Below, piece after piece: positions 14,092 through 22,379 of a stretch of DNA of 64,000 nt. The notes beneath the pieces are model-generated. The model ran no database searches. It saw only the letters and a list, made by a program, of their open reading frames with translations, and was not told the DNA's origin. The translations under genes and the position numbers were made by a program. Every line of letters begins with the position of its first letter. The first letter of the stretch is position 1. Source of the stretch: Caldifarciminota bacterium (lineage in GTDB: Bacteria > Hydrothermota > Tepidihabitantia > SM23-42); NCBI GenBank assembly GCA_020349965.1, contig CP070705.1:1179650-1243649 (forward strand). Reading direction: 5' to 3'.

Positions 14092-15918
14092 ATGTGCGGG
14101 ATTATCGGATATGTCGGTACGCGGGATGTTCCGAGCGTGCTCCTCGGCGGTCTTTGGCGGCTTGAATATCGCGGGTATGATTCGAGCGGCATCGCCGTGA
14201 TCGGAAACGGCGAGCTGATCATAAGAAAAGTCCCCGGCAAATTGAGTGAGCTCGAGGCGTTGATCAAGCGTCAGCCTGTCTCCGGCGGTATAGGTGTCGG
14301 GCATACACGTTGGGCAACGCACGGACTGCCTCAGGAGAACAATACCCATCCGTTGATTGATTGCAATGAGGAGATTGCTCTCGTCGTTAACGGCATCATT
14401 GAGAACTATCTGTCACTGAAGGACGATTTGGAATCAAGGGGGCACATCTTCCGTTCGGTCACGGATTCCGAGGTCATTGTCCACCTCATTGAGGAAGATC
14501 TCGATAAGGGATTGGTCGATGCTGTAAGGTCTACAGTTAAGAAATTGACGGGCAATTTCGCATTTGCGGTTATCAGTGTCAATGACCGCAGTAAGATCGT
14601 ATGCGCTCGCCACGATGCACCACTCATTTGCTGCTACAACTCGAAGGAGGCGGCTGTCGCCTCAGATATATCTGGCGTCGTTAGTATCTTCAATGATGTG
14701 ATATACATTCCTAATGATAGCATCGTTGTACTGGGGAAAGGGAAGTGCAATATCACTAATTTCCAAGGCAGAGAGGTACGCGTAACTCCACGCAAAGTGA
14801 CGATCGACGTTAAGGACATCGACAAAGGGCATTTCCCGCATTTCATGCTGAAGGAGATTTACGAACAGCCAAAGGTTCTGCACAATATCATAAATGAAAG
14901 GATTGTAGGGGGTCGCGTAACGCTCGGCAGTGAATTGGGCATTTCTGACGCCGAAATGAAGAAGGTGTCGAGAATATTGATCCAGGCGTGTGGTACATCA
15001 TGGCATGCCGGGCTCGTGGGCAAGTACATAATCGAGAAATTTGCCAGGATTCACACGGAAGTCGATATATCGAGCGAGTTCAGGTACCGTGATGCTGTTC
15101 TGGATAGTGATACGTTAGTCATGGCGGTCAGCCAGTCAGGGGAAACCGCGGATACGCTTGCGGGTCTACGTGAAGCCAAAGTGAAATTCCTTAAAGTGTT
15201 ATCATTGGTGAATGTCATCCAGTCGAGTATCCACCGCGAGTCGGACGGCATTATCGAGATCATGGCCGGTCCTGAGATCGGCGTGGCCTCGACCAAAGCA
15301 TACACGGCTGAGATCGTCCACCTGTATCTTCTGGCACTTTATTTGGGATCACTGAGAGGTTTTGTTAGCAAGGTCGACCTCGAGGAGCATATCGCAGCGC
15401 TCACGAAACTTCCGGCGCAGGTCGAGCAGGTTATCCGTCTCGACGATGACATAAGGGAAATCGCCGAAGAATTCAGCGATGCACGCGACTTTCTCTTCCT
15501 TGGCCGCGGGCTTAACTATGCAACTGCTCTCGAGGGTGCTCTCAAGCTGAAAGAGATAAGTTACATTAACGCTACAGGGTACGCTGCTGGTGAAATGAAG
15601 CATGGACCGATCGCGCTGATCGACCACAAGATGCCAATTGTGTGTGTCAATCCGCGGTCGAGCGTATATGATAAGATGTTCAATAATATACAAGAGGCGG
15701 TTGCCAGAAAGGGCATCCCCATCAGTGTCGTCACGAAAGGCGATCGCCGGACCCGCGGTATCAGCAAGCATTCAATACCGATACCCGAATGCCATGAGTG
15801 TGTATCACCTATCCTTGCCGTAATACCGCTGCAACTCCTAGCATACCACATTGCAACCCTGAAGGAATTGGACGTCGACCGTCCCAGAAATCTTGCAAAA
15901 AGCGTGACCGTCGAGTAG
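14092..15918 (+). CDS. glmS: Glutamine:fructose-6-phosphate aminotransferase
   Basis: 608 residues, the usual GlmS length. The N-terminal glutaminase domain begins M-C-G-I-I-G-Y, so Cys becomes the catalytic N-terminal nucleophile after Met removal; this fixes the start at ATG 14092, although the frame is open a little further upstream. EYRGYDSSG and HTRWATHG follow. Two SIS domains hold the sugar-phosphate site (SQSGETADT near residue 345, GRGLNYATALEGALKLKE near 470), and the C-terminal tail ends R-N-L-A-K-S-V-T-V-E, as in GlmS. It makes glucosamine-6-phosphate for peptidoglycan and lipopolysaccharide. There is no 5' leader, hence no glmS ribozyme. It heads an operon with endonuclease V, galT-like and a HAD gene. 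Confidence 0.97.
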   Translation: MCGIIGYVGTRDVPSVLLGGLWRLEYRGYDSSGIAVIGNGELIIRKVPGKLSELEALIKRQPVSGGIGVGHTRWATHGLPQENNTHPLIDCNEEIALVVNGIIENYLSLKDDLESRGHIFRSVTDSEVIVHLIEEDLDKGLVDAVRSTVKKLTGNFAFAVISVNDRSKIVCARHDAPLICCYNSKEAAVASDISGVVSIFNDVIYIPNDSIVVLGKGKCNITNFQGREVRVTPRKVTIDVKDIDKGHFPHFMLKEIYEQPKVLHNIINERIVGGRVTLGSELGISDAEMKKVSRILIQACGTSWHAGLVGKYIIEKFARIHTEVDISSEFRYRDAVLDSDTLVMAVSQSGETADTLAGLREAKVKFLKVLSLVNVIQSSIHRESDGIIEIMAGPEIGVASTKAYTAEIVHLYLLALYLGSLRGFVSKVDLEEHIAALTKLPAQVEQVIRLDDDIREIAEEFSDARDFLFLGRGLNYATALEGALKLKEISYINATGYAAGEMKHGPIALIDHKMPIVCVNPRSSVYDKMFNNIQEAVARKGIPISVVTKGDRRTRGISKHSIPIPECHECVSPILAVIPLQLLAYHIATLKELDVDRPRNLAKSVTVE

Positions 15919-15919
15919 T

Positions 15920-16561
15920 TTGTTGGATATAGAACGACTGATCGAGAATCAGCAGAAGATTCGCCGTCTGGTTAGGATTTTACCTTTGAAAAAGAAGATC
16001 ACCTTGATCGCAGGGTGCGATGTAGCTCAGAAGAGAGGTTTCCTATACGCTTCAATTGTCTTATGTTCTTTCCCGGGCATGCAGCTACTTGAAGCGCACC
16101 ATGCAAGAAAGCGTGCGGACATGCCCTACGTACCTGGTTTTCTCTCTTACCGTGAACTGCCTGTGCTGGAACGTGCGTACCGGAAGCTAGAACCAAAACC
16201 TACGGTGATCCTTGTCGATGGTCAGGGGATCGCGCACCCGCGGGGATTGGGTCTGGCATCACATCTGGGAGTAGTATTGAACGTACCGACGATCGGCTGT
16301 GCAAAATCACACCTCTACGGAAGATATACGATGCCCGGTCTCCAACGCGGTGCATGCCGCCACTTAACAGCAGCCGGTTCGAAAATAGGTTTGGTTCTGC
16401 GGACCCGAGACAATGTGAAGCCTCTCTTCGTATCACCAGGCCATCGAGTGGACCTTCAAGATTGTATGCGCATCGTGCTTGCAGCGTCGGTAAAATATCG
16501 TATCCCTGAACCGATCAGATGGGCTCACATGACCGCTGGACATCGGGCAAGATATGAGTAG
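15920..16561 (+). CDS. nfi: Endonuclease V (deoxyinosine repair)
   Basis: 213 residues. Catalytic acidic residues fit D34 (AGCDVA), E79 (SYREL) and D100 (VDGQG). The PYVPGFLSYREL wedge and VDGQGIAHPRGLGLASHLG blocks are the family signature. It cuts DNA near deoxyinosine and other deaminated bases. The likely start is TTG 15920, one base after the glmS stop, with no good Shine-Dalgarno, suggesting translation by reinitiation. The first catalytic block reads D-V-A-Q where D-V-A-Y is common. Linkage to glmS appears incidental. Confidence 0.92.
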   Translation: MLDIERLIENQQKIRRLVRILPLKKKITLIAGCDVAQKRGFLYASIVLCSFPGMQLLEAHHARKRADMPYVPGFLSYRELPVLERAYRKLEPKPTVILVDGQGIAHPRGLGLASHLGVVLNVPTIGCAKSHLYGRYTMPGLQRGACRHLTAAGSKIGLVLRTRDNVKPLFVSPGHRVDLQDCMRIVLAASVKYRIPEPIRWAHMTAGHRARYE

Positions 16562-16626
16562 TATTAATCAGCCAGGAATGGTGCGGATCGAGCTGGTGGC
16601 TCGCGCAGGAGATATGAAGGAGGCAT

Positions 16627-17640
16627 ATGTCTGAGGTCAGAAGGGATATCGTTACCGATACGTGGGTGATAATAGACACTGAGAATGATGCCATTCCCGA
16701 AGTCCCGGTCAAGGATCATGGAATTGCCGCCCGTGATTGTCCTTTTTGTGAGGGGAACGAAACGCGGACGCCTGCTGAGATCTACGCGGTGCGCGACAAT
16801 GGTTCACCAAACGGACCGGGCTGGAAATTGAGGGTGATCCCGAACATCAATCCGATTCTCAGGATCGAAGGAGAACTGGAGAAATTCGGTGTGGGTGTAT
16901 ATGATATGGTAACTGGCATCGGAGCGAACGAGGTTATAGTTGAGACGCCCAGGCATGTCACGAATTTCTTTGCGCTCGGCGAAGACGAAGTGTCCCGTGT
17001 CCTGGAAACTTACCGCCTGAGGATCGATGATCTACACAATGATAAAAGGATGCGCTACATTCTTATCTTCAAGAACCATGGACCGCTTGCCGGAGCATCT
17101 ACTATGTCCCATACCCATTCAGACCTTATTGCTTTACCGGCGACGCCGGTGCGTGTCAAACAGAAATTGAACGGTGCCCAGGAGTATTACAGCTACAAAG
17201 AACGCTGTCTATTCTGCGATATCATGCAGCAGGAGATTGAGATGGGTGACCGACTCATTTTCCAGAGCGATCATTTTGTTGTAATTGCCCCGTACGCTTC
17301 GAGGTTTCCGTTCGAAATACTCATCCTGCCTAAACGCCATATCTTTACCTACAAACTCATCAGTGGAGAGGAAATAAGTGACCTTACGATGGTTTTGAGA
17401 AAGGTATGCCAGACGATGTACGATATCCTGAAGGATCCGCCGTACAATCTTATTCTGTGCGATAGTCCAAATCTTCTACCGAGAACGGATTATTGGGCGA
17501 CGATCAGATACGATTTTCACTGGCATATAGAGATCACACCGAGAATGAACCGCACCACAGGTTTTGAGTTGGGTACTGGTTTCTACATTAACCACATCGC
17601 CCCGGAGAAAGCCGCTGCCATACTCAGGAAGAATCTGTGA
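16627..17640 (+). CDS. GalT-family nucleotidylyltransferase, paralog 1 (Gln to Asp at active site)
   Basis: 337 residues of the HIT-superfamily galactose-1-phosphate uridylyltransferase type. Zinc ligands C38-x-x-C41 and H162 are present, and H164 is the nucleophilic histidine. In E. coli GalT the motif is H-P-H-G-Q; here it is H162-T-H164-S-D166, so the phosphate-contacting glutamine is aspartate. The paralog at 33433 keeps glutamine. A second CLFCDI motif begins the C-terminal half. Strong GAAGGAGG before ATG 16627. It could be a hexose-1-phosphate uridylyl- or adenylyltransferase, or a phosphorylase; the substrate cannot be told from sequence. The HAD gene downstream overlaps it. Confidence 0.88.
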   Translation: MSEVRRDIVTDTWVIIDTENDAIPEVPVKDHGIAARDCPFCEGNETRTPAEIYAVRDNGSPNGPGWKLRVIPNINPILRIEGELEKFGVGVYDMVTGIGANEVIVETPRHVTNFFALGEDEVSRVLETYRLRIDDLHNDKRMRYILIFKNHGPLAGASTMSHTHSDLIALPATPVRVKQKLNGAQEYYSYKERCLFCDIMQQEIEMGDRLIFQSDHFVVIAPYASRFPFEILILPKRHIFTYKLISGEEISDLTMVLRKVCQTMYDILKDPPYNLILCDSPNLLPRTDYWATIRYDFHWHIEITPRMNRTTGFELGTGFYINHIAPEKAAAILRKNL

Positions 17641-18317
17641 TAAAGGCCATTGTATTCGATTTAGACAATACTCTCGTCGATTTCATGGCGATGAAGGAAG
17701 CAGCAATAGACAGCGCAGCACTTGCGATGATCGACGCGGGATTGAAGATGTCGAGGCAGAGTGTCAAGGAGAAGATCTATGAGATATACGAGGAGGAAGG
17801 GATAGAGGATCAGAAGGTGTTCGACAAATTCTTGAGCCGTGAACTCGGTACGATCGATTATCGCATTCACGCGGCTGGTATCATCGGATACCGGCGCGCG
17901 CGCGAAGCTGCACTCGTCCTTTATCCTCACGTTCAATTGGTACTGATGGAACTGATGAAGCGTGGCATCAAGCTGGCCGTATTGAGCGATGCACCGCGCC
18001 TGCAAGCCTGGCTGCGGTTATACCAGTTGAATCTCCATAACATCTTCGATTCCGTAATAACGTATGAGGACACAAATAAGAAGAAACCGGCGCCGGAACC
18101 GTTTGAGCTCGTCCTGCAAAAGCTAGACGTTGATCCGGAACAATCTATCATGGTCGGCGATTGGGCAGAGCGCGACATATACGGTGCTAAATTGTTGAAA
18201 ATGCATACGATTTTTGCGCGTTACGGAGATCGTTTTGGCACTACCCATTCTGGCGCCGATTACGAGATCGATGACATAATAGAACTCCTTGATATTGTCG
18301 GCCGGATTTCTCGCTGA
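17637..18317 (+). CDS. HAD-superfamily phosphatase
   Basis: 226 residues with the four HAD motifs: F-D-L-D-N-T (motif I, residues 8-13), VLSD (II), a K-K-P-A-P-E-P-F loop (III) and V-G-D-W-A-E-R-D (IV). A helical cap follows motif I, so this is a class I (C1 cap) enzyme of the phosphoglycolate phosphatase/pyrophosphatase PpaX type. GTG start overlaps the galT-like stop (GTGA), so the two are co-translated; a sugar phosphate made or used by the GalT-like enzyme is a plausible substrate, by inference. Confidence 0.9.
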   Translation: MIKAIVFDLDNTLVDFMAMKEAAIDSAALAMIDAGLKMSRQSVKEKIYEIYEEEGIEDQKVFDKFLSRELGTIDYRIHAAGIIGYRRAREAALVLYPHVQLVLMELMKRGIKLAVLSDAPRLQAWLRLYQLNLHNIFDSVITYEDTNKKKPAPEPFELVLQKLDVDPEQSIMVGDWAERDIYGAKLLKMHTIFARYGDRFGTTHSGADYEIDDIIELLDIVGRISR

Positions 18318-18390
18318 CAGTATTCTTTATTCAGGCGGCTGATCGTCCGACCACGTCGTATGCCAACAACTGTTCTCGGGCCTTATTAGA

Positions 18391-19002
18391 ATGATCGTCA
18401 TTTTGGCATTACTTAACATTATCCCGGCGAATGAAGTGATGGTCTATGAGACGAATGACAAGGGGAAGATTGGCACAATACATGTGACTTCGAATTTTGA
18501 TAGTCTTGGATACCATATTGTCTATGTCTCGGACCGTGTGATCGAGGTGACACTCGATAGTACGAACCTCAGCACAATTGCTGTAAGGAAGATTATCGAA
18601 AATGATACCGTGCTCGAGATCACGAAAAGAGAGAGATTCCACGTAACGTTCATGGGGCGTAAGTACAGATACGGTAATGGGCGTGCGATCTATGACCGAC
18701 ATACACTTGATTTCGCATTGCGCGGTTTTGTGTATACTCCTGGTTTCAGACATATGTTCAGATTGCACGTACCGGAGTTAACGATTGTAAACGCGGAACT
18801 TGAGGTTCTTCAAGAGGCCGTTGTTGTCACCCCAGCCGGCGAATTTCTGTGTTGGAAGCTTAAAATGAAACCAAGGATATTGTTCTTTAATTGGGTATTT
18901 TTTTTCTATATTGAAAAGGAATATCCGCATCGGTTCGTTAGATACACAGATTCATCCGGGAAGAACTCAATCATGTTGAAGAGTTACGGGATCGATCAGT
19001 GA
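18391..19002 (+). CDS. Exported hypothetical protein (possibly DUF3108-like)
   Basis: 203 residues. The N-terminus has a short hydrophobic run (MIVILALLNIIPA) that may be a weak signal sequence. The body is beta-rich, with repeated patterns such as KGKIGTIHVTSNFDSLGYHI and a C-terminal part ending RFVRYTDSSGKNSIMLKSYG. The layout of strands around a 'YxF...G...F.W' core and the final 'p.r.v.y' segment recalls DUF3108-type periplasmic lipid-binding-like proteins, but I would not name it. There is no Shine-Dalgarno in the 73 bases after the HAD gene, and no 16-base-spaced promoter. Confidence 0.7.
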   Translation: MIVILALLNIIPANEVMVYETNDKGKIGTIHVTSNFDSLGYHIVYVSDRVIEVTLDSTNLSTIAVRKIIENDTVLEITKRERFHVTFMGRKYRYGNGRAIYDRHTLDFALRGFVYTPGFRHMFRLHVPELTIVNAELEVLQEAVVVTPAGEFLCWKLKMKPRILFFNWVFFFYIEKEYPHRFVRYTDSSGKNSIMLKSYGIDQ

Positions 19003-19106
19003 AGAACCGGTGGTCGGGGCGTTCGGTTGTTTCAGAATTCCCTGACTGAATCATGTACTAGGTGGATGTACACGAGACACAGATGCGGCAACGTGCAGAA
19101 GCGTCT

Positions 19107-19448
19107 TTACTTCTTACGCCAATACAGAATCCTTCCGCAATTCGGACACGTCGTAATGTTCTGACTACGAGTTATTAGTTCGGTCGGCAATTTCTGAAAA
19201 CAACCCAGACAAAACTCACTCTCCACCGGGGCAATTGCCTGGCGGTACCGCTTCTTCAATATTTCATATATCTGGGCAATCTCCTTCGGCAGTTGCTGCA
19301 ATAGCTCATTCCTCTTCCTGATCAACACAAGGCTCGCTTCTTCCTCGAGCTGAAAACCCATCTTTTTGTAGGATGGTTCTTCGGTGTCAGCGATCAGATT
19401 ATCGAGGTCAAAAAGCAATTTAAGATGCATCTCGACGACGTCAGACAT
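19107..19448 (-). CDS. C4-type zinc-ribbon protein
   Basis: 113 residues: an N-terminal helical region likely to form a coiled coil (RKRNELLQQLPKEIAQIYEIL) and a C-terminal zinc ribbon with C-x-x-C pairs (F-C-L-G-C-F and T-C-P-N-C-G). It resembles the C-terminal part of the CdsZ/DUF164 zinc-ribbon proteins common in bacteria, though it is only half their length. Function unknown; possibly a binding or regulatory protein. It is last in the glmU-lytR_C-rsfS-argS-ptsN operon, three bases after the PTS gene. Confidence 0.8.
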   Translation of the reverse strand: MSDVVEMHLKLLFDLDNLIADTEEPSYKKMGFQLEEEASLVLIRKRNELLQQLPKEIAQIYEILKKRYRQAIAPVESEFCLGCFQKLPTELITRSQNITTCPNCGRILYWRKK

Positions 19449-19451
19449 AGT

Positions 19452-19919
19452 CTACTTCCTTTTCGTCAGGCTCTTCTCGATCTCGTTGATCATAGCGATG
19501 AACTCATCAGGTGTCTTGGCTTTTTGTATGAGATTCTTCTTCGTTATCTCCTTGGCGATCTGGACTATCTTACCCAGTGTGATGAGATACTGATTGCCAG
19601 GATCCTGCGGAGGTGCTATAATGAGGAAGATCAACGATACCGGTTTCTTATCGATGGAATTGAAGTTGATCGGCTTGCTGGTACGACCGACCGCAATTTC
19701 CAGTTTCTCCACGGCAAGCGAGCGGCAGTGTGGTATGGCAATGCCCTTCCCGATGCCGGTCGAACCCAATTCCTCTCGCTTCAGTAGCGTGGAGACGATT
19801 AGGGCGGCGTCGTTCCCCTTTTTAATCGAATAAACGAGATCGTTAATGACGTCGTCCTTTTTTCCTGGTTTTAGCGATAGGTTAACTCTATCTTTCGATA
19901 ACAGACTTGCAAGGTTCAT
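19452..19919 (-). CDS. PTS EIIA domain protein (fructose/PtsN type)
   Basis: 155 residues forming a complete PTS_EIIA type-2 domain. The phosphorylatable histidine lies in G-I-A-I-P-H-C-R (near residue 63), preceded by LLKREELGSTGIGKG, the usual signature. No EIIB or EIIC gene is nearby, so this is probably a regulatory, PtsN-like phosphocarrier in the cytosol rather than part of a sugar transporter. AAGGAGG sits before ATG 19919. It follows argS by 121 bases in the same direction. Confidence 0.9.
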   Translation of the reverse strand: MNLASLLSKDRVNLSLKPGKKDDVINDLVYSIKKGNDAALIVSTLLKREELGSTGIGKGIAIPHCRSLAVEKLEIAVGRTSKPINFNSIDKKPVSLIFLIIAPPQDPGNQYLITLGKIVQIAKEITKKNLIQKAKTPDEFIAMINEIEKSLTKRK

Positions 19920-20040
19920 GAAACCTCCTTCATTTCATTTGATGGCTCGAGAGGGGGAGAAGAGGGCTCGAGAAAGCAACACAGGCCGTTGTCTCTTAGC
20001 CATCTTTACCTTCCATTAGCCATCGTAAGCCTTTTCCATA

Positions 20041-21615
20041 TTACATCTTCTCCGGACATGAAACTCCCAATAAGTCGAGTCCTTCTTTTATTCTGGCAGC
20101 AGTGCGCTGGATCAAATAAAGCCTTGACTCGCAGAGTTGCCGTTCGTCACAGACGACGCGATGCTTCTGATAAAAGGCATGAAAATCGCGGGCTAGGTCG
20201 ATCATGTAGTAAGTAACCATATACGGCTCGAGGTTCACTGCGGCGTCGTGAAGGGTCTCTTCGAACCGTATGATGTCTTTTATCAACGTAAGCTCTTCGT
20301 CCTCTTTGAGCATGGACAAATTTGCGCTTCGCGGCACTTCGATACCTGACTGCGCCGCGCGTTCGATTATGCTATTTATCCGCGCGTGGGCGTACTGCAC
20401 GTAGTAGACGGGGTTCTCGTCGGATTGTTTCAGGGCAAGGTCAATATCGAATTCGAGATGTTGTGACGACGATCTCATCAGGAAGAAGAAGCGAATTACA
20501 TCCCTGGGAACTCTTTCGAGAAGCTCGCTAAGCGATGCGAAAGTTCCGGCACGCTTCGACATGCTGAGGATCTTGCCATGTTCTTTGATTTTCACTTCCT
20601 GGACGATAAGAATCCGAAGCGTATCCGCATCATAACCGAGCGCTTGCATGCCGCCCAGCATTCCTTTGATGTGCCCCTGATGGTCGGGACCCCAAATATC
20701 AATGAGCTGGTCGTACGCATTTCTCTCCATCTTGTTGAGGTGGTATGCAATGTCCGGTAACAAATAGGTGTTGCGTTTATCCGACGTTATTATCACGCGG
20801 TCCTTGTCGTCGCCGTATTCAGTAGTTCTGAAAAACACTGCACCATCTTCGATATAAGTCAATCCCTTTCCCGTTATGGCGCTCAGGGCCCTCTCTACGT
20901 AGCCGCCTTTGTATATGTCTGATTCCCGAGTCCAAACATCGAATGCCACGCCGAAATTTCTTAGGACATCCTGATGATTCCGTATGAAATATTCGACGGC
21001 GTAGTTCTTTATATCTTCGTCGTCTTCCAGACCTTTTTCGATCACTTCTCTTGCTACTTCCTTGATATATTCACCGTGGTATCCGCCTTCAGGGATTTCT
21101 GCACGACCGCCCTTGAGTTCTAGTGTACGCTGGTACACGCTCTCCGCAAGTAGATCCGTCTGTCGTCCCATATCGTTAACATAATACTCAGCATCTGCGG
21201 CGTACCCTGTCTTTCTCAATAACCGGATCAGGGAATCGCCAACCGCTGCGGCTCTCGCGCTCACTATGTTTATCGGTCCGGTTGGGTTTGCACTTACGAA
21301 TTCGATAAGGTATCGTCTGCCCCTTCCGATATCGAGCGTCGTATCAGCGGTCAGTTGTTGATACAGATACCCTTCACTGAGTGTGAAATTGATGAACGCA
21401 GGTCGGTATACACTTATTTGCTTGAAGATTGGGCTTCCGATTCGGGATGCGATTCTTTGTGCCGTATCCCAAGGATCTTTGCCCTCGCGCGAGGCTACCC
21501 TGAACGCCAGGTTCGTATAGTAATCGCCTTCTTTGTCTCGCGGTACATAATCGACGGCAATATCCTCGTTCGGAAAAAGGTCGAGAAGTATTGTGCGTAT
21601 GTCGTCCCTGATCAT
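20041..21615 (-). CDS. argS: Arginyl-tRNA synthetase with atypical HIGH motif
   Basis: 524 residues, a complete class I ArgRS: N-terminal Add-1-like domain, Rossmann catalytic core, and DALR anticodon-binding helices (VQYAHARINSIIERAA and on). The SANPTGP block before the first signature is intact, but the signature itself, normally H-[VI]-G-[HN], reads N116-I-V-S119 (bases 21259-21270). The second signature is S-M-S-K-R-A-G, an acceptable KMSKS variant for ArgRS. HIGH histidines stabilise the ATP transition state, so their loss is notable. The gene is intact and sits in a conserved-looking operon, so it is likely functional, perhaps as a clade-specific type. It starts at ATG 21615, right after rsfS. 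Confidence 0.95.
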   Translation of the reverse strand: MIRDDIRTILLDLFPNEDIAVDYVPRDKEGDYYTNLAFRVASREGKDPWDTAQRIASRIGSPIFKQISVYRPAFINFTLSEGYLYQQLTADTTLDIGRGRRYLIEFVSANPTGPINIVSARAAAVGDSLIRLLRKTGYAADAEYYVNDMGRQTDLLAESVYQRTLELKGGRAEIPEGGYHGEYIKEVAREVIEKGLEDDEDIKNYAVEYFIRNHQDVLRNFGVAFDVWTRESDIYKGGYVERALSAITGKGLTYIEDGAVFFRTTEYGDDKDRVIITSDKRNTYLLPDIAYHLNKMERNAYDQLIDIWGPDHQGHIKGMLGGMQALGYDADTLRILIVQEVKIKEHGKILSMSKRAGTFASLSELLERVPRDVIRFFFLMRSSSQHLEFDIDLALKQSDENPVYYVQYAHARINSIIERAAQSGIEVPRSANLSMLKEDEELTLIKDIIRFEETLHDAAVNLEPYMVTYYMIDLARDFHAFYQKHRVVCDERQLCESRLYLIQRTAARIKEGLDLLGVSCPEKM

Positions 21616-21616
21616 T

Positions 21617-21976
21617 TCAGTAGTCTATTGTGGGTGCATCACCCCATAGGCGCTCTAATCCATAAAAATCCCTTGCGTCTTTCGAAAAGACATGGACTAC
21701 GACGTCGATGAAATCCAGTAAAACCCAGCTCGAAGCCTCTAAACCTTCAATATATTGCGGGGATTCGTTTTTCATCAAATGATCAGCGATGTTCTTTACG
21801 TGAACCTCGGACAATCCGGTGGCGATGACGAAATGATCCGTAATGGGTGAAAGGCCGCGCAGATCGAAAATAATTATCTCCTCGCCTCTTTTTTCGTCGA
21901 TTATCCTTGCCAGTTTCTTAGCCAGGTCCGTACTGACGTCTTTCACCGATTCCTCTTTATAATTCCTGCTCGACAT
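21617..21976 (-). CDS. rsfS: Ribosomal silencing factor RsfS
   Basis: 119 residues of the RsfS/Iojap/DUF143 family. Signature blocks are I-I-I-F-D-L-R-G-L-S-P-I-T-D-H-F-V-I-A-T-G, H-V-K-N-I-A-D, W-V-L-L-D-F-I-D-V-V-V-H-V-F and Y-G-L-E-R-L-W-G-D-A. It binds ribosomal protein uL14 and keeps subunits apart in starved cells. The start overlaps the end of the LytR_C gene by 20 bases. Confidence 0.96.
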   Translation of the reverse strand: MSSRNYKEESVKDVSTDLAKKLARIIDEKRGEEIIIFDLRGLSPITDHFVIATGLSEVHVKNIADHLMKNESPQYIEGLEASSWVLLDFIDVVVHVFSKDARDFYGLERLWGDAPTIDY

Positions 21977-22379
21977 CGGGGAAATATTCGAGGTAGTCCA
22001 TGCCGAGTATCAAGCTGACATCGAGGTGCAGTGCCGAATCTATGTCTTTTCCTATGTTCTTGCACCGTATTCGCTTGGCAAAGTAGGCTGCGTTTTCACC
22101 TTTTTCACTGCTGCGTTCGATAACTACCGTCTTCTCAAAATCTGACCTGCCTGCATTATCGATCTTGACCACATTGAAACTCTGCCTTCTGAGTACATTT
22201 GCCACCTTTATCGCCAAGCGGGGTTCCCCGCATCCGTTGAGAATTTCGACCCGAATGGTGCTGTTACGTCGCTGTATCTGCAGCGGGTCTTCCCTCGTAT
22301 ACATCAGGACGATCGAAACGAGGAATATGCCGAGAATGACCAACAGCATATAAAGCAATACTCTGCCGCGCGCAGTCAT
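21957..22379 (-). CDS. LytR_C-domain membrane-anchored protein
   Basis: 140 residues: an N-terminal membrane helix (residues about 8-28) and an extracytoplasmic LytR C-terminal domain with the typical start I-R-V-E-I-L-N-G-C-G-E-P-R-L-A and later F-N-V-V-K-I-D-N-A-G. It lacks the LytR-CpsA-Psr catalytic domain, so it is not a ligase by itself. LytR_C proteins next to rsfS are common in many phyla and may bind cell wall. ATGA overlap with glmU upstream and 20-base overlap with rsfS downstream show tight coupling. Confidence 0.88.
   Translation of the reverse strand: MTARGRVLLYMLLVILGIFLVSIVLMYTREDPLQIQRRNSTIRVEILNGCGEPRLAIKVANVLRRQSFNVVKIDNAGRSDFEKTVVIERSSEKGENAAYFAKRIRCKNIGKDIDSALHLDVSLILGMDYLEYFPDVEQEL

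Noticed and set aside
14092-14100. glmS ribozyme
   Set aside because: There is no 5' leader to hold it; the ATG is at the predicted transcription start.
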